This document shows, piece after piece, positions 30,992 to 40,705 of a stretch of DNA of 48,344 nt. This stretch comes from a virus: the IMG/VR virus record IMGVR_UViG_3300033149_002193, positions 1 through 48,344 of that record; one strand, given 5' to 3'. Position 1 is the first letter of the stretch. Each line of letters opens with the position of its first letter. The translations under genes and the position numbers were made by a program. Under the pieces are notes generated by a model that saw only the letters and a list, made by a program, of their open reading frames with translations, was not told the DNA's origin and made no database searches.

Positions 30992-32296
30992 CTACAGGTT
31001 ATTATCACTTCCAACCCCAGTGAGATATCCCCAACTAATCGGATGATGATACTCAATCCCCATCTCAGTAAGATATTCCTCCTTCGTACCATCACGACGA
31101 GTATAGCCAGTATTCTTCTGTAAGTCATCGTTGTAAAAAGTAGTATCAGTAATGGTTCTGGTCTTCAAGTTCTTCGGTTCGAAGATGACCATACAGTTAC
31201 GCATCGTAGACTCGTAGTTAAACAGAGGGTGCATCTTCATATTGATACGGCCGAAAGGGGTAATCCACTCAACTACATCAATACCATAGGAAGCGGTCTT
31301 CGGAGTATAATCAAAATTACCTCCATTCTTCACTAGACGATTAATACCCAGAAGCGCACCGGAGCCACAAAGAGCGATCTTATCACTTGCACCATAGCGA
31401 AAGATGATCTCAAGATAAGTATCCAACCAATGCTCACCACCCTGCAGCCAGGTATATCCAGCATAAGCACTGTTCAGAGCAAAGTTATCAACCGTACCTG
31501 CTGCACCTCCATGACCAGTATATCCACCACGAATAGCAGGAATCAGGCCCAGAGTTGTACGTTCCGGTTTGCCATTATCTCCAACTTTCTCAGTCGGAAT
31601 ACCAAAAAGCATTGCCTTCTCCATTTCGATAGAATGAAGTTCCAATGCTTCACGCTTCGCCTCTTTCTTTTGATCACCTGTTCGAAGACGGGTAAGAGCA
31701 GCCGTTCGAGTAATCTCCAACGGAGTGCGAAAAATCTGAGTAAAGTTGTACCACTTGGTCGGATCATATGCAATTGCATCAGGCATACCAGCACCCTCAG
31801 CATTGATATTACCTATGATCATAATTCTATCAGCATCACTCAGGTCATTGGAAGTTGAGTTATCATCATCTTCCAGCAGCTTAACTGCAGCATAAGAACT
31901 GGCACCATTCTCCTGACGGGCAATAACTTTACCAATACAGTCAACGGTCAAGTCATCAGAATCACGAAGAAGGACTTGATGCCCAATACGAAACTCAGTA
32001 ATACTGGCGGCAGCCATCTTCACATAAAGTACTGTACCATCAACTGCACCAGTATCATATGCACTGGACAATGCTACATCAGTATAAACTCCAGTAATAT
32101 CAGCTGCCTGAGTCGGAAGTGCTTTAGTCCACCAGTTAAACTCAGGATCATCAACTCCCTCATTCCCCATCATACTGAGGATTGCAGTAAGTGGTGCCGT
32201 ACCATTAGGATAACGAAACAGAATAGTTTCTCTCCAGTTTTTCGGCCGCTGATCAATTGCCCAGTCGCCATTTCCTCTCATTCCTAGGAAGGCCAT
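30992..32296 (-). CDS. Major capsid protein (DUF5309-like)
   Basis: The 434-residue product has the size, composition and context of a HK97-fold major capsid protein. It follows portal, scaffold and decoration genes and starts after a strong AAGGAGATTAAAG site. Segments such as FNWWTKALPTQA, YNFTQIFRTPLEITRTA and ALELHSIEMEKAMLFG recall the DUF5309 group of phage capsid proteins. Its codons are more GC-rich than those of neighbouring genes, as expected for the most abundant protein. Palindrome copy 11 stands just upstream of its ribosome binding site. Confidence 0.85.
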   Translation of the reverse strand: MAFLGMRGNGDWAIDQRPKNWRETILFRYPNGTAPLTAILSMMGNEGVDDPEFNWWTKALPTQAADITGVYTDVALSSAYDTGAVDGTVLYVKMAAASITEFRIGHQVLLRDSDDLTVDCIGKVIARQENGASSYAAVKLLEDDDNSTSNDLSDADRIMIIGNINAEGAGMPDAIAYDPTKWYNFTQIFRTPLEITRTAALTRLRTGDQKKEAKREALELHSIEMEKAMLFGIPTEKVGDNGKPERTTLGLIPAIRGGYTGHGGAAGTVDNFALNSAYAGYTWLQGGEHWLDTYLEIIFRYGASDKIALCGSGALLGINRLVKNGGNFDYTPKTASYGIDVVEWITPFGRINMKMHPLFNYESTMRNCMVIFEPKNLKTRTITDTTFYNDDLQKNTGYTRRDGTKEEYLTEMGIEYHHPISWGYLTGVGSDNNL

Positions 32297-32330
32297 CTTT
32301 AATCTCCTTACATAAAAGTGTTTTGATTAA

Positions 32331-32359
32331 TTGCTATTATCAAAAATTGAACGTAGCAA
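32331..32359. repeat. Dispersed palindrome, copy 11
   Basis: TTGCTATTATCA and TGAACGTAGCAA flank an AAAAT centre. It lies between the decoration gene and the ribosome binding site of the major capsid gene. Confidence 0.85.
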
Positions 32360-32362
32360 TCA

Positions 32363-33205
32363 TTAACTAAAATCATGGACGCGATAAGCGACCTTGCAAG
32401 TAACAGGACTGTCACCAGTAGTTGATTCACCAGTTGCCATGGTAAGAACTAATGGCACATTAGCTGAGACTGTTGCGTCTGCTACTATGGGTGGAACAAA
32501 CTTAATAGTATCAGCAGTTTTTGCAAGAAAATCAGCTAAAGCTACAGTGTCACTTACGAGAACCCCAGTGGAATCTGTCTCATAGACACCAAGAATACCA
32601 TTACTGTCATAAGCCACACTGCCGTAATCAAGGAACATGGTCAAACTGATCAGTTCAATAACAGTGTTTACTCCTTGTGCTGCAACCAGAGTTTTCGGTG
32701 TAGCATTAAGAGCCTTAATTTCAGCAGAACTTACTTCAACTGTAGCATATTGAATATGAGTATTTACTAACTCAGCATTGCCAATCTTATCATCACTGAT
32801 AGTTACTACACCTGCATTAGTCATAGTAATATCACCACTAAGAGTAATGGCAGCTGCGACACCCGAAGCATTACCAATTAAGACTTTACCATCAGCAATG
32901 GCAATTTCAGCTTCGGTAATATCTCCGATTCTGTTAAAGTTACATGAAGTAGTAGAACCAATATTCTCATAAAGTCCATTAGTTCCAGCCTCTACATTCG
33001 TATCAATGTGAAGAGCGCCTTTAGCAAAACCAGATGTAGTTGCCGTAGGAACTTCGGTACCAGTGGAGACAAGAATCTTACGATTACCATCATAAATTAA
33101 GGCATTGATAACATTCGTCGTCCCTGCCTTAGTTGCTGAGATAACTGTACCACTAAGATTCAGACTTCTCAACAACATAGTTTGAAGTTTACCTTCGAGT
33201 GACAT
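32363..33205 (-). CDS. Capsid decoration or head-fibre candidate (280 aa)
   Basis: The product is beta-rich with runs like GDITMTNAGVVTISDDKIGNAE, a repeat pattern common in phage head fibres and fibre shafts. The C-terminal half has FLDYGSVAYDSNGI and VPLVLTMATGEST. It lies just before the capsid gene, which is common for decoration proteins. The start follows GGAGGTAATAA. The function is inferred from composition and place. Confidence 0.6.
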   Translation of the reverse strand: MSLEGKLQTMLLRSLNLSGTVISATKAGTTNVINALIYDGNRKILVSTGTEVPTATTSGFAKGALHIDTNVEAGTNGLYENIGSTTSCNFNRIGDITEAEIAIADGKVLIGNASGVAAAITLSGDITMTNAGVVTISDDKIGNAELVNTHIQYATVEVSSAEIKALNATPKTLVAAQGVNTVIELISLTMFLDYGSVAYDSNGILGVYETDSTGVLVSDTVALADFLAKTADTIKFVPPIVADATVSANVPLVLTMATGESTTGDSPVTCKVAYRVHDFS

Positions 33206-33215
33206 TTATTACCTC

Positions 33216-34250
33216 CTACAGCAAACCACATTCAAAGTGTTTCAGGACAAGTGCCCCAGTTTGAGCTGCATTTGCCTGAAGCATAAAGAAAAAGGGAACA
33301 ACCACTTCAGTATCATCAAAAGTAAATACGGCCGTAGTTGTCGGAGCAACTCCATCAATACGATAAGTTACCACCCCATCAATATCAACCCTTACTTCAA
33401 GCTCATGCGTTTCAGCATCAACCCAATCATCAGTTGAGTCAGTTGTAGTAGTATCACCACCATTAAGAATGGTCTCAAGAGTAATGTTACCACTAATAAC
33501 ATTCAATGAGGCCAACTCATCATAATCATCAAAGTTCGCCTGATAAGCTTCAGCCTTACGAAACCCAAAGGCGCAGTCATCAGTACCAGCCACAGTAGTG
33601 ATGGAAAACTTAAGTTTGGCATAAAAGGCATCAGTACCTACGACAAAGGCAGCAGGGGAAATTGCTGAGATACCAACAGTAAATTCTACTCCATCATTGT
33701 CAGTCTGATCCATACCTACATCAAGACCAGTAGCGGCCAACTGAGGTAGGATAATATCTTGAGTCCCTTTAATATTATACTCAAAATTCATATCAGGAAG
33801 AATCATTACATTGGTTTCACCTGCAGTACCTGAGGCAAAGGTGCCATCACTCTGAATTGCAATCGGTTGAACCTTAAATAACTGGACAATCTTTCTTGTA
33901 TCGACAAGTACCGAAGTTGCGAGAATAGCCCATGAGATACCATCCGAGTAGAGAACTACAAAGTCATTCGGACCAGTAAGAGAAATATCTCCACCCTGAG
34001 ATGACCAGTTTTTACTATCATCCAAATTCTGAATTTTAACAGGATATGTTGCATTAGCATCGGTGGTAAAGATAGTGAAGATCTTACCCTCTGCCAAACT
34101 TACTGGGGGCAGAGAAAGAGTCACAGTAGCAGTAGTAGCTGAAGCAGAGACTACTCGATCCCGAATAGTCATAGTGCAATCAGCAGTCTTTACTGCAAAT
34201 TTATCCTTAACCAATCCATCATCAATCATTTTCTGAATAGATTCCAGCAT
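33216..34250 (-). CDS. Beta-rich structural protein (344 aa)
   Basis: The start follows AAGGAGAAGTAAT. After a short helix (MLESIQKMIDDGLV), residues about 20-110 resemble a jelly-roll fibre domain (ATTATVTLSLPPVSLAEGKIFTI, FVVLYSDGISWAI). The remainder has KLKFSITTVAGTDDCAFGF and VDIDGVVTYRIDG, like a lectin-type beta sandwich. It lies between scaffold and decoration genes, so it is likely on the capsid surface or a fibre. Confidence 0.6.
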   Translation of the reverse strand: MLESIQKMIDDGLVKDKFAVKTADCTMTIRDRVVSASATTATVTLSLPPVSLAEGKIFTIFTTDANATYPVKIQNLDDSKNWSSQGGDISLTGPNDFVVLYSDGISWAILATSVLVDTRKIVQLFKVQPIAIQSDGTFASGTAGETNVMILPDMNFEYNIKGTQDIILPQLAATGLDVGMDQTDNDGVEFTVGISAISPAAFVVGTDAFYAKLKFSITTVAGTDDCAFGFRKAEAYQANFDDYDELASLNVISGNITLETILNGGDTTTTDSTDDWVDAETHELEVRVDIDGVVTYRIDGVAPTTTAVFTFDDTEVVVPFFFMLQANAAQTGALVLKHFECGLL

Positions 34251-34264
34251 ATTACTTCTCCTTA

Positions 34265-35131
34265 TTAATTAAAAATATCACTGTTGAAGTCATCAAGCTC
34301 CTGCTGTAAGGCTGACTTTTGGGGCGCCTTCTTTCCCCGATTACTCCCTCCTGCTTTAGGAAAGGATGGTCTCTGTTTTTCTGACTTTTCCTTTTTAGGA
34401 AGAGTTGCCGTGTTGATACCAAGAGTTTCCTTCGAAGATGCTGCCGCTTGTTCGAGTACATCTTCCATAGATAAGTTAGGGTTCGACTCAGCAATATCAT
34501 TTGCTACAGAAGCAACATACTTTTTAACTGGAGCAAGTTCGGGATACTTCTCATAAAAGCCATTCCTTACCTGACTAATACGTTCCCTCTCAGAAATCAC
34601 ATTACTGGTAACTGTAGGTAATTGATTCATAGTTGACTGTAATGTCTGCTCACGAATACTCTCAGCAAACTTAGTCATGAATGCCTTGAAATTATCCTCA
34701 TTTTCGAGAATATTATCAAGATTAAGCTCATCAAAGACTTTATCAATTGAAGGTTTTTCTTCCTCCTTCTCAGGCAACTTCTGTGCACTTACCAGTTCAT
34801 CAATCCTCTTTGAAAGAGAAGAGTTTTGCTCCCTTAAAGTGGCAATTACTTGGGTGAGTTCAGTAGCGATGCCACTATTCGATTCAGCAGGTATTCCAGC
34901 AGCGGGAACATTAGAATCAGACTGATCGGAATTGTTATCGTCTTCCCCTTCAGCCGGAGCAGCTTCATCATTACTGACCTCATTATTCTCATCAGCTTGT
35001 GAGTCATCTTCCTGATGTTCCCCTTCTCCTTTATCCGAGTTGTCTGCGTCAGAATTGTCTCCACTAACATCACCCTCCTCAAGTTCAAAATCAAACAGGT
35101 CATTTATTTCATCCTGTAACTTTCCTTTCAT
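34265..35131 (-). CDS. Scaffolding protein (288 aa)
   Basis: The product starts with a very acidic, low-complexity region (about residues 10-80, rich in Asp, Glu, Asn and Ser). A coiled coil (TQVIATLREQNSSLSKRIDEL) follows, and then a basic C-terminus. This charge layout and the place between portal and capsid genes are the hallmarks of phage scaffolds. They guide procapsid assembly and leave before DNA packaging. I place the start at 35131, where the ATG overlaps the previous stop; an in-frame TTG one codon earlier is less likely. Confidence 0.8.
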   Translation of the reverse strand: MKGKLQDEINDLFDFELEEGDVSGDNSDADNSDKGEGEHQEDDSQADENNEVSNDEAAPAEGEDDNNSDQSDSNVPAAGIPAESNSGIATELTQVIATLREQNSSLSKRIDELVSAQKLPEKEEEKPSIDKVFDELNLDNILENEDNFKAFMTKFAESIREQTLQSTMNQLPTVTSNVISERERISQVRNGFYEKYPELAPVKKYVASVANDIAESNPNLSMEDVLEQAAASSKETLGINTATLPKKEKSEKQRPSFPKAGGSNRGKKAPQKSALQQELDDFNSDIFN

Positions 35132-35394
35132 CAAGTTTTCCTTTCTTTATCTGTTAATGCATTATCTTCTAAGTTCTTAAATACATAGTAAATTTGACGT
35201 AAGACTTTTACTGCCCCTCTTATCATATCATGAGAGTCAGTTTCAAGTTCTTTCTCCGAAGCTTCAAGCATGTCCCTCATGGTATCTATTCGAACTGTAA
35301 GTTCCGCCTGAAAGTCTTTATGGATTGAAGTTTCTTGAAAACTCTTAAGAGCTCCAGAGGAAGATATTGGACTATAATCACGAACACCATTCAC
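35131..35394 (-). CDS. Small helical protein between portal and scaffold (87 aa)
   Basis: A GTG start lies after GGAGGT at the end of the portal gene. The product is helical and charged (LTVRIDTMRDMLEASEKELE). Position suggests a head-assembly helper. No family was recognised. It overlaps both neighbours by a few bases. Confidence 0.65.
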   Translation of the reverse strand: MNGVRDYSPISSSGALKSFQETSIHKDFQAELTVRIDTMRDMLEASEKELETDSHDMIRGAVKVLRQIYYVFKNLEDNALTDKERKT

Positions 35395-37253
35395 ATTGCA
35401 CCTCCCATAGGCATAATATTACCTGCAGCAACTCCCTGATTAACCTGATCAGATGTCTGCATATTAGGCTGAATATTCCCTCCTCGACGTACAAAGTCAT
35501 TAACATTCTTCGCACCCATATTACGGGCGATATGCTTAAAAACCCTTACTACATCAAACTCCTGAGCGAGTTCAGGATTCTTCCCAAGGATATCAAAAAG
35601 CCTAATCCAAGCATCAGAGAAATTCCCGCCAGGAACAGAGCCATCCCTGACCAATACATCGAAGTTAATGTTAAGGTCATTCGGATTGACTGGAATTCGT
35701 CCTCTTTCATGGGCAAACTCTTCGAGTAACAATTCCTGCCAATCTCCAGCTGCTTTAACATAAGTTGATTCCTCCATCATTTGTTGAGTATGCGCGGCAA
35801 AGAAATAACCAATATCCTGCATTGATTGAAGACCAATTACACGAGCGAGACGTTCGAGACGAGAGACAGAACCTGCTCTGGTTCCTTGATATTCAGCGCC
35901 AGTGAGTCGTTCAGGACCGCCTTGACGAAGTGAGCCCATCATTGAATCGTCAGAACCACTGATTTTCTGCATCCACTGGACAATCCAGGAGGAGTCAGCA
36001 ATATTTCCACGAGTGATATCATTCACCTGAAGCTGCTGAACAGCATCCTTAACACCTTTACCCCAAGCCGGACGACGTAAGCGGATGATTTTCCCTGGCT
36101 CAGGTGACTCAATATCTTTAACATTTACTAAGAAAGGGTCAACAACAAGCATATCATTAATGGCTTTACGTACATTAGCGATATGTGAGTTGAAGAGCCA
36201 GTCGAGAGTTCCCTGAAGACCTTGAAGCATTTCGAGGCGACTTAAGGGAACAGAAGAATAGCCGTCAAAGTCTGGCGCACATACAGTAATGGGAAACATA
36301 CCATGATCAAAGCCAGCAGGCCGTGCCTTAATAACCACTTCATCAGATGCAAGACCAAAGTGCCATATTTCAGGATACTCACTGGAGCCAAGTTCCCAAT
36401 CTTTAGGAATGATCTTAACATATTTATAGATTACATCAACAGGGAAAGTGGTATATTCTGTTTGTGTCTTACTAAAGCCAGACTTCTTATTTCGTGCTGA
36501 ATTATCTCCTTGATATATAGATGTCTTGCGCCCTCTAAGACGTTTCAAATACTTGACATTAAACAGATCATTCCCCTGCTGTTCTTCAGTAAGGAGATCC
36601 ATATAGTTAGTCTTACTTACCCAACCAGAGTACTCACCCTTCTGCACTTCATGCACAGCAACGTTCACATCAGGAAGATAGAGATAAGGATCAATATTCT
36701 CAAGAGCATTCCCTGAGAAGCGTTTATTTGTCTTCCATGTTGGAGCAACAACCCCAAGGCCATAACCAAGACTATCACGGAGCATAGTGTGAAGGTTAAG
36801 GGCGACCTTATTCTTATTACACTGTATGTCAATGATCTTCTCAAGAAGTATAGCACCGACTACATCTTCAGGTCCTGTACCTTCGTAACGAAAGATTGGG
36901 TCTTGAAAGAAAGCACCGACTAAATAACTAAGCAATGTCTCCATAATGGCATAAGTATAAGGGAAGACTATACTCACTGGTTTACGAGAATCTTTTTCCT
37001 TTACCAGATTCTCTTTCTTATCTGTCTCAATATAACAAGTGAGAACTTTATCTATATCATTCCAAGAAGAGAAACGAGAACTCATAACATTAGCACTTTC
37101 GCGCGCCCGACTTAGAACCTCATCCTTAATCCTCTGATGGAGTTTTGAAGATGGGCGTAGGTCTAACTCCTCAGGATAGTCATATCCTAAATCTACCTTA
37201 AGATCAGGCCCTTGCTGTTTTCCCTCAGTATTTCCCATTATAACTGCTGGCAT
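35391..37253 (-). CDS. Portal protein
   Basis: The 620-residue product follows the order expected of a podovirus portal. It has an N-terminal region with SARESANVMSSRFSSWND, a long central part with MLQGLQGTLDWLFNSHIANVRKAIND, and a helical stem and wing region with GAEYQGTRAGSVSRLERLARVIGLQSMQDIG. The portal forms the dodecameric ring at one vertex through which DNA is packed and ejected. Neighbours (terminase upstream, scaffold downstream) agree. The ATG at 37253 has only a weak upstream GGAAAT site. Confidence 0.85.
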   Translation of the reverse strand: MPAVIMGNTEGKQQGPDLKVDLGYDYPEELDLRPSSKLHQRIKDEVLSRARESANVMSSRFSSWNDIDKVLTCYIETDKKENLVKEKDSRKPVSIVFPYTYAIMETLLSYLVGAFFQDPIFRYEGTGPEDVVGAILLEKIIDIQCNKNKVALNLHTMLRDSLGYGLGVVAPTWKTNKRFSGNALENIDPYLYLPDVNVAVHEVQKGEYSGWVSKTNYMDLLTEEQQGNDLFNVKYLKRLRGRKTSIYQGDNSARNKKSGFSKTQTEYTTFPVDVIYKYVKIIPKDWELGSSEYPEIWHFGLASDEVVIKARPAGFDHGMFPITVCAPDFDGYSSVPLSRLEMLQGLQGTLDWLFNSHIANVRKAINDMLVVDPFLVNVKDIESPEPGKIIRLRRPAWGKGVKDAVQQLQVNDITRGNIADSSWIVQWMQKISGSDDSMMGSLRQGGPERLTGAEYQGTRAGSVSRLERLARVIGLQSMQDIGYFFAAHTQQMMEESTYVKAAGDWQELLLEEFAHERGRIPVNPNDLNINFDVLVRDGSVPGGNFSDAWIRLFDILGKNPELAQEFDVVRVFKHIARNMGAKNVNDFVRRGGNIQPNMQTSDQVNQGVAAGNIMPMGGAM

Positions 37254-37266
37254 AAGTTATTTCCTT

Positions 37267-37782
37267 TTATACACAGAGAAGATCGATTAACCAATCTGCC
37301 CAATTATCTGATGCTGTATTGTTTGTTAGTTTAAAGAGATATAATGACTCAGCAGGAATTATTAATCCACGACTTATACCTGTACCACCGCCAGCCTTTT
37401 TACCAGATCCCATTTTATACTGGGCTATTTGAGTGCCATCATCAGAAACTGCCACACCTTTAAATAGTTGGTGAACTGTAGTATTTGTACTTGCTATATA
37501 CCTATTTAAAAGATTACACTTAGTACCATAATCAGTAATTGTCGGGCTTTTATAAATCGTAAGGGTAGCTTCAGTTTCTGACTCAAAAGAGAAGGTGAAG
37601 TAATTTTCTAAGTCGCAATCTCCTAACTTAAGCAGTAAATAATAAGATTCACTTCCCCCTATAGAATCTATAATCTCCTTATTATAAAACCTATGCATTT
37701 TAAAAATAGCATAATCATCAAACTGTACTGTAACACTACTCTGAATTTTAGTTAATGGATGAAGCGGTGAATATCCTGACAT
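37267..37782 (-). CDS. Beta-rich protein of unknown role (171 aa)
   Basis: I place the start at 37782 (MSGYSPLH) because ATAGGAGATCTT stands before it; an in-frame TTG at 37800 lies inside palindrome copy 12. The product has alternating strands and a glycine-rich loop (GSGKKAGGGTG) before a C-terminal part with LFKLTNNTASDNWADWLIDL. It lies between a small membrane protein and the portal gene. It may be a virion component; no family was recognised. Confidence 0.6.
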   Translation of the reverse strand: MSGYSPLHPLTKIQSSVTVQFDDYAIFKMHRFYNKEIIDSIGGSESYYLLLKLGDCDLENYFTFSFESETEATLTIYKSPTITDYGTKCNLLNRYIASTNTTVHQLFKGVAVSDDGTQIAQYKMGSGKKAGGGTGISRGLIIPAESLYLFKLTNNTASDNWADWLIDLLCV

Positions 37783-37790
37783 AAGATCTC

Positions 37791-37815
37791 CTATGTTCAA
37801 AAATTGAACGTAGCA
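37791..37815. repeat. Dispersed palindrome, copy 12
   Basis: CTATGTTCA and TGAACGTAGCA flank an AAAAT centre. It directly abuts the ribosome binding site of the 37782 gene. Confidence 0.85.
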
Positions 37816-38028
37816 TTATTTTCTCTTCTTAATATTCTCTTCGAGCTGGTCAAATCTTTGGTTGATTAGATCTTGTGTAACCTTATGAATACTTTTACAA
37901 GAACCTCTCCGCTCCTTACAAGTCTTTTCATCAACCTTACCCTCTCCACCCCAAGCCCTTCCGATCACCAAAGTTATCATCCCACTGAGAGTGGTTGTTA
38001 AAAAGGCAACCTCAGCACTTACTTGCAT
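37816..38028 (-). CDS. Single-TM protein, holin candidate (70 aa)
   Basis: The ATG overlaps the TAA of the large terminase gene. The product has one hydrophobic segment (residues about 8-24, FLTTTLSGMITLVIG). A short polar loop follows, and then a charged C-terminal coiled coil ending NIKKRK. A single segment followed by a basic tail fits small holins or related lysis membrane proteins. The lysozyme lies 6 kb away, so the assignment is weak. Confidence 0.5.
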   Translation of the reverse strand: MQVSAEVAFLTTTLSGMITLVIGRAWGGEGKVDEKTCKERRGSCKSIHKVTQDLINQRFDQLEENIKKRK

Positions 38029-39551
38029 TAGATTATTCCTCCGTGAACAAGTGCTTTATCATTATCAAGTTCCGCAAACTCATCATCCCCTTCGTAAAGA
38101 TCATCTGAGGGATCGAAGTAATAACTTAACTCATCCATGATCTTGGGAATGTAAGCAGTAGCATCCATAACGTCCCATAACTTACTCCGCGGAAAACTAA
38201 GAAGCTGCGTCTCAAGTTGCGCACAGTTATCCTTATTATGATACATATAACCCAGACGATAATTAGGAGCAAGATTAGCAATTCGTTCTGGCTTCTTACC
38301 AATAGCTTTAAGCTCTAAGTAAAAAGGAAAAAGTCCTCGAACCCTCATCTCATTCTCAATCGGTTGTGAAATAAACTGGTGAAGTGATGTTACCTCAACT
38401 GCAAGAATTCGAGCATCAAATCGGGTAACTGCATCAAACATCGTGTTATATAACTCATCAGGACGCACACGTTCACTTATAATGTCCCGCTCAAATATGC
38501 GATGAGTTTCACGGTCCACACTAATGACGACAACTGCACTTTCCGCCGAATGCATCTGAACAGTTTTCGCAGGATCAACAATTACTACCGTCATAAGATT
38601 ACGAGTTCGAACTAGGACTTCCCCATCCTTCTCATAAACACGAAGAAACTCACCCTCATCGCGAAAGTATTTAAAGTATGATTGCTTGAAAACTGCATCT
38701 TCAGTACTAATAGGTAAATTCATCCGCTCCATATAGAATAGATCAATAATCCCCTTCTCTCTATGCTCTTCAACTTCTGCCTTTATTTCTTCAGTAGTCA
38801 TATAGTTCGGATCAAGTGAATTATACTTCGAATCACAAATGCTTAACCTAACTGATTCCCAATCACTAGAATCAATAAGTAACTGAAGCAAACTGTCTTC
38901 ATGCTTAACAGTATCAATATAAATAAACTCAGCAGGTTTACCGTACTTATCTTCTGTCTTCATGAGATCAGAAAAAAACCATTCCTTAAGTTTCGCCCGC
39001 TGTTCCTCACTCTTAACTGTTTCCTTATCTTCCAAATCATCGATGATAACTAATTCGGGCCGACAACCTGCCCAGTTCAACCCTCGAACTTGCTGACCCG
39101 CCCCACGAGGGAGAACAAAAGTATTACCAAAAGCAACCCAAGCCATCTTACTAAAGGTCTCATCAAGTCCCTCATAATCACTCGTCCTGATGTTACCAAA
39201 GAGGCGCCTCACCTTACGATTTGAAAGAAGTTCCCTCTTAATATTCTCAGTCTGCATTTCCGCCGAAGTTGCTGAACAACTAACGTAAACAATAAACTTG
39301 TACTCACGGAAGAGGATTCCCTTCATAGCCTTTGTTCGACAGATGGTAGTCTTACCAATCCCACGAGGTGCAGCTAGTGCTTTGCGCTTAAAAGAAGGAT
39401 CATCAATAATATTAAAAACCTGATCATGCAAGATTGAAAAAGGCGCAGTGAAAAGATTATCAAAAAGTACTTTGCCCGTAACCTTAGTACTCTGCGAGCA
39501 TTTCATCAGAACTTTTTTAATCTCTTCATTTTCCGTGATAAGTTCGTTCAA
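38028..39551 (-). CDS. Terminase large subunit
   Basis: The motor of DNA packaging. Walker A APRGIGKTT lies near residues 61-69, Walker B LVIIDDLED near 167-175, and the nuclease domain starts around MTVVIVDPAKT (about residue 325). The ATPase pumps DNA through the portal and the nuclease cuts concatemers. I prefer the TTG at 39551 after AAGGAAATTAAA; another TTG at 39569 adds six residues but lacks a ribosome binding site. In that reading the product is 507 residues, normal for the family. Confidence 0.9.
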   Translation of the reverse strand: MNELITENEEIKKVLMKCSQSTKVTGKVLFDNLFTAPFSILHDQVFNIIDDPSFKRKALAAPRGIGKTTICRTKAMKGILFREYKFIVYVSCSATSAEMQTENIKRELLSNRKVRRLFGNIRTSDYEGLDETFSKMAWVAFGNTFVLPRGAGQQVRGLNWAGCRPELVIIDDLEDKETVKSEEQRAKLKEWFFSDLMKTEDKYGKPAEFIYIDTVKHEDSLLQLLIDSSDWESVRLSICDSKYNSLDPNYMTTEEIKAEVEEHREKGIIDLFYMERMNLPISTEDAVFKQSYFKYFRDEGEFLRVYEKDGEVLVRTRNLMTVVIVDPAKTVQMHSAESAVVVISVDRETHRIFERDIISERVRPDELYNTMFDAVTRFDARILAVEVTSLHQFISQPIENEMRVRGLFPFYLELKAIGKKPERIANLAPNYRLGYMYHNKDNCAQLETQLLSFPRSKLWDVMDATAYIPKIMDELSYYFDPSDDLYEGDDEFAELDNDKALVHGGII

Positions 39552-39561
39552 TTTAATTTCC

Positions 39562-39903
39562 TTATGCAATCACAGGGACTGATTGGAAGAAAGGAGTTAC
39601 CTGGAGGGTAAAGTTTGCTCCCTCAGCAGCATTGGCAAAACTCACCTTACCGAACATTTCACTGGGAATTTGAAAACTACTCGCAGCTGCCTTAATGTGC
39701 CCTAAAGCCTGCGTTGTATCAGCAGTAAAGGCCGCCCTTAAAGCATTCGTCTCAACTGACACATAGATACTTTTCGCCCTCTGATTATTATCATCCTTAA
39801 GCACCAACCCAGTAATATCACTCAAGTCATAGTTCGTATTACCTGCTGCTGTAAAGGTAACAGTAGTTCCTGGAATTCCCTCAAAAACTGAATTAGCCTG
39901 CAT
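39562..39903 (-). CDS. Small beta-rich virion protein candidate (113 aa)
   Basis: The start follows AAGGAGTATTATA. The product is beta-rich (GTTVTFTAAGNTNYDLSD, ANFTLQVTPFF) and neutral, in line with small decoration or head-completion proteins. It lies just before the large terminase and just after palindrome copy 13. No family was recognised. Confidence 0.55.
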   Translation of the reverse strand: MQANSVFEGIPGTTVTFTAAGNTNYDLSDITGLVLKDDNNQRAKSIYVSVETNALRAAFTADTTQALGHIKAAASSFQIPSEMFGKVSFANAAEGANFTLQVTPFFQSVPVIA

Positions 39904-39920
39904 TATAATACTCCTTATAT

Positions 39921-39947
39921 TGCTATATTCATAAAATGAACGTAGCA
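39921..39947. repeat. Dispersed palindrome, copy 13
   Basis: TGCTATATTCA and TGAACGTAGCA flank a TAAAA centre. It lies in the gap just upstream of the ribosome binding site of the 39903 gene. Confidence 0.85.
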
Positions 39948-39952
39948 GAATT

Positions 39953-40297
39953 TTAACTTATATTAACCAGATTCTCAATCTTAAAATGTGCCTCTGCTTT
40001 GAGGGGAAGATCATTACCATAAGAGGAATCATAAACTGCATTCACTGTTAGGATTCGATCTTTGTCAGAATAAGTAGCTGTGAATGCAAGGTCATCGCCA
40101 CTTAAGACGATATTAACAGTTGTGGCCAGACTACTTATAACCACATCTTCACGTAAGTTTACTATATTCCCAAACTCATCACTCAAAGTCCATGTCGCAC
40201 TCTTCGGAGTGATTAAGTTTTCATCCTCATCTTTGAAGGTCACACTTATGACAAACGAAGATTCTTCAACTGCACTTTTTGTTAATAAAGTAGGCAT
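39953..40297 (-). CDS. Ig-like beta-sandwich protein (114 aa)
   Basis: The start follows GAGGGTGAA. The product reads as successive strands (FVISVTFKDEDENLI, SATWTLSDEFGNIV, TTVNIVLSGDDLAF, RILTVNAVYDSS, LKAEAHFKIENL). This is the pattern of an immunoglobulin-like or fibre-base domain. It probably belongs to the virion. It overlaps the upstream gene by 16 bases. Confidence 0.55.
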   Translation of the reverse strand: MPTLLTKSAVEESSFVISVTFKDEDENLITPKSATWTLSDEFGNIVNLREDVVISSLATTVNIVLSGDDLAFTATYSDKDRILTVNAVYDSSYGNDLPLKAEAHFKIENLVNIS

Positions 40298-40695
40298 TTC
40301 ACCCTCGGATGAATGTGTTGTTTGAGTTGAGTTATGGGTGCCTTATACTCCTTAAGAGGTCGGCCCGTATAGAAGTCAATATCCTTTAGGAAACAATTAA
40401 CTCCATCACTCCAGCCAATGGTCCAGATATTAATAGTTTTATGGCCGATATACTCACTCCTTCGATACTGTGCCTCTTGACCACCCCAACGAAAGCGCAT
40501 GAAGAAACGAAACGAAGGTTTACCTGCCACTTTTAATTCATGCTTATGCCCCTCAATTGAAGCGACCAGTTTGATCACCCGTTCCCAATTAATCTCACGC
40601 CAGTTAACTTTACGTGAATCAAAGACCTTCCCATCAAGAGTATGATACTCCTCCCAACGTCTACGATATTCAGAGTCAAGGTGTAACTTAGTCAA
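40282..40695 (-). CDS. Basic hypothetical protein (137 aa)
   Basis: A TTG start (MTKLHLDSEYRRRWEEYHTL) lies after AGGATCTGAAC. The product is basic and rich in aromatic residues (FRFFMRFRWGG, INIWTIGW). It contains a LKEYKAPITQLKQHIHP segment near the C-terminus. No family was recognised. It lies within the run of beta-rich virion genes. Confidence 0.55.
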   Translation of the reverse strand: MTKLHLDSEYRRRWEEYHTLDGKVFDSRKVNWREINWERVIKLVASIEGHKHELKVAGKPSFRFFMRFRWGGQEAQYRRSEYIGHKTINIWTIGWSDGVNCFLKDIDFYTGRPLKEYKAPITQLKQHIHPRVKCLLY

Positions 40696-40705
40696 AGTTC
40701 AGATC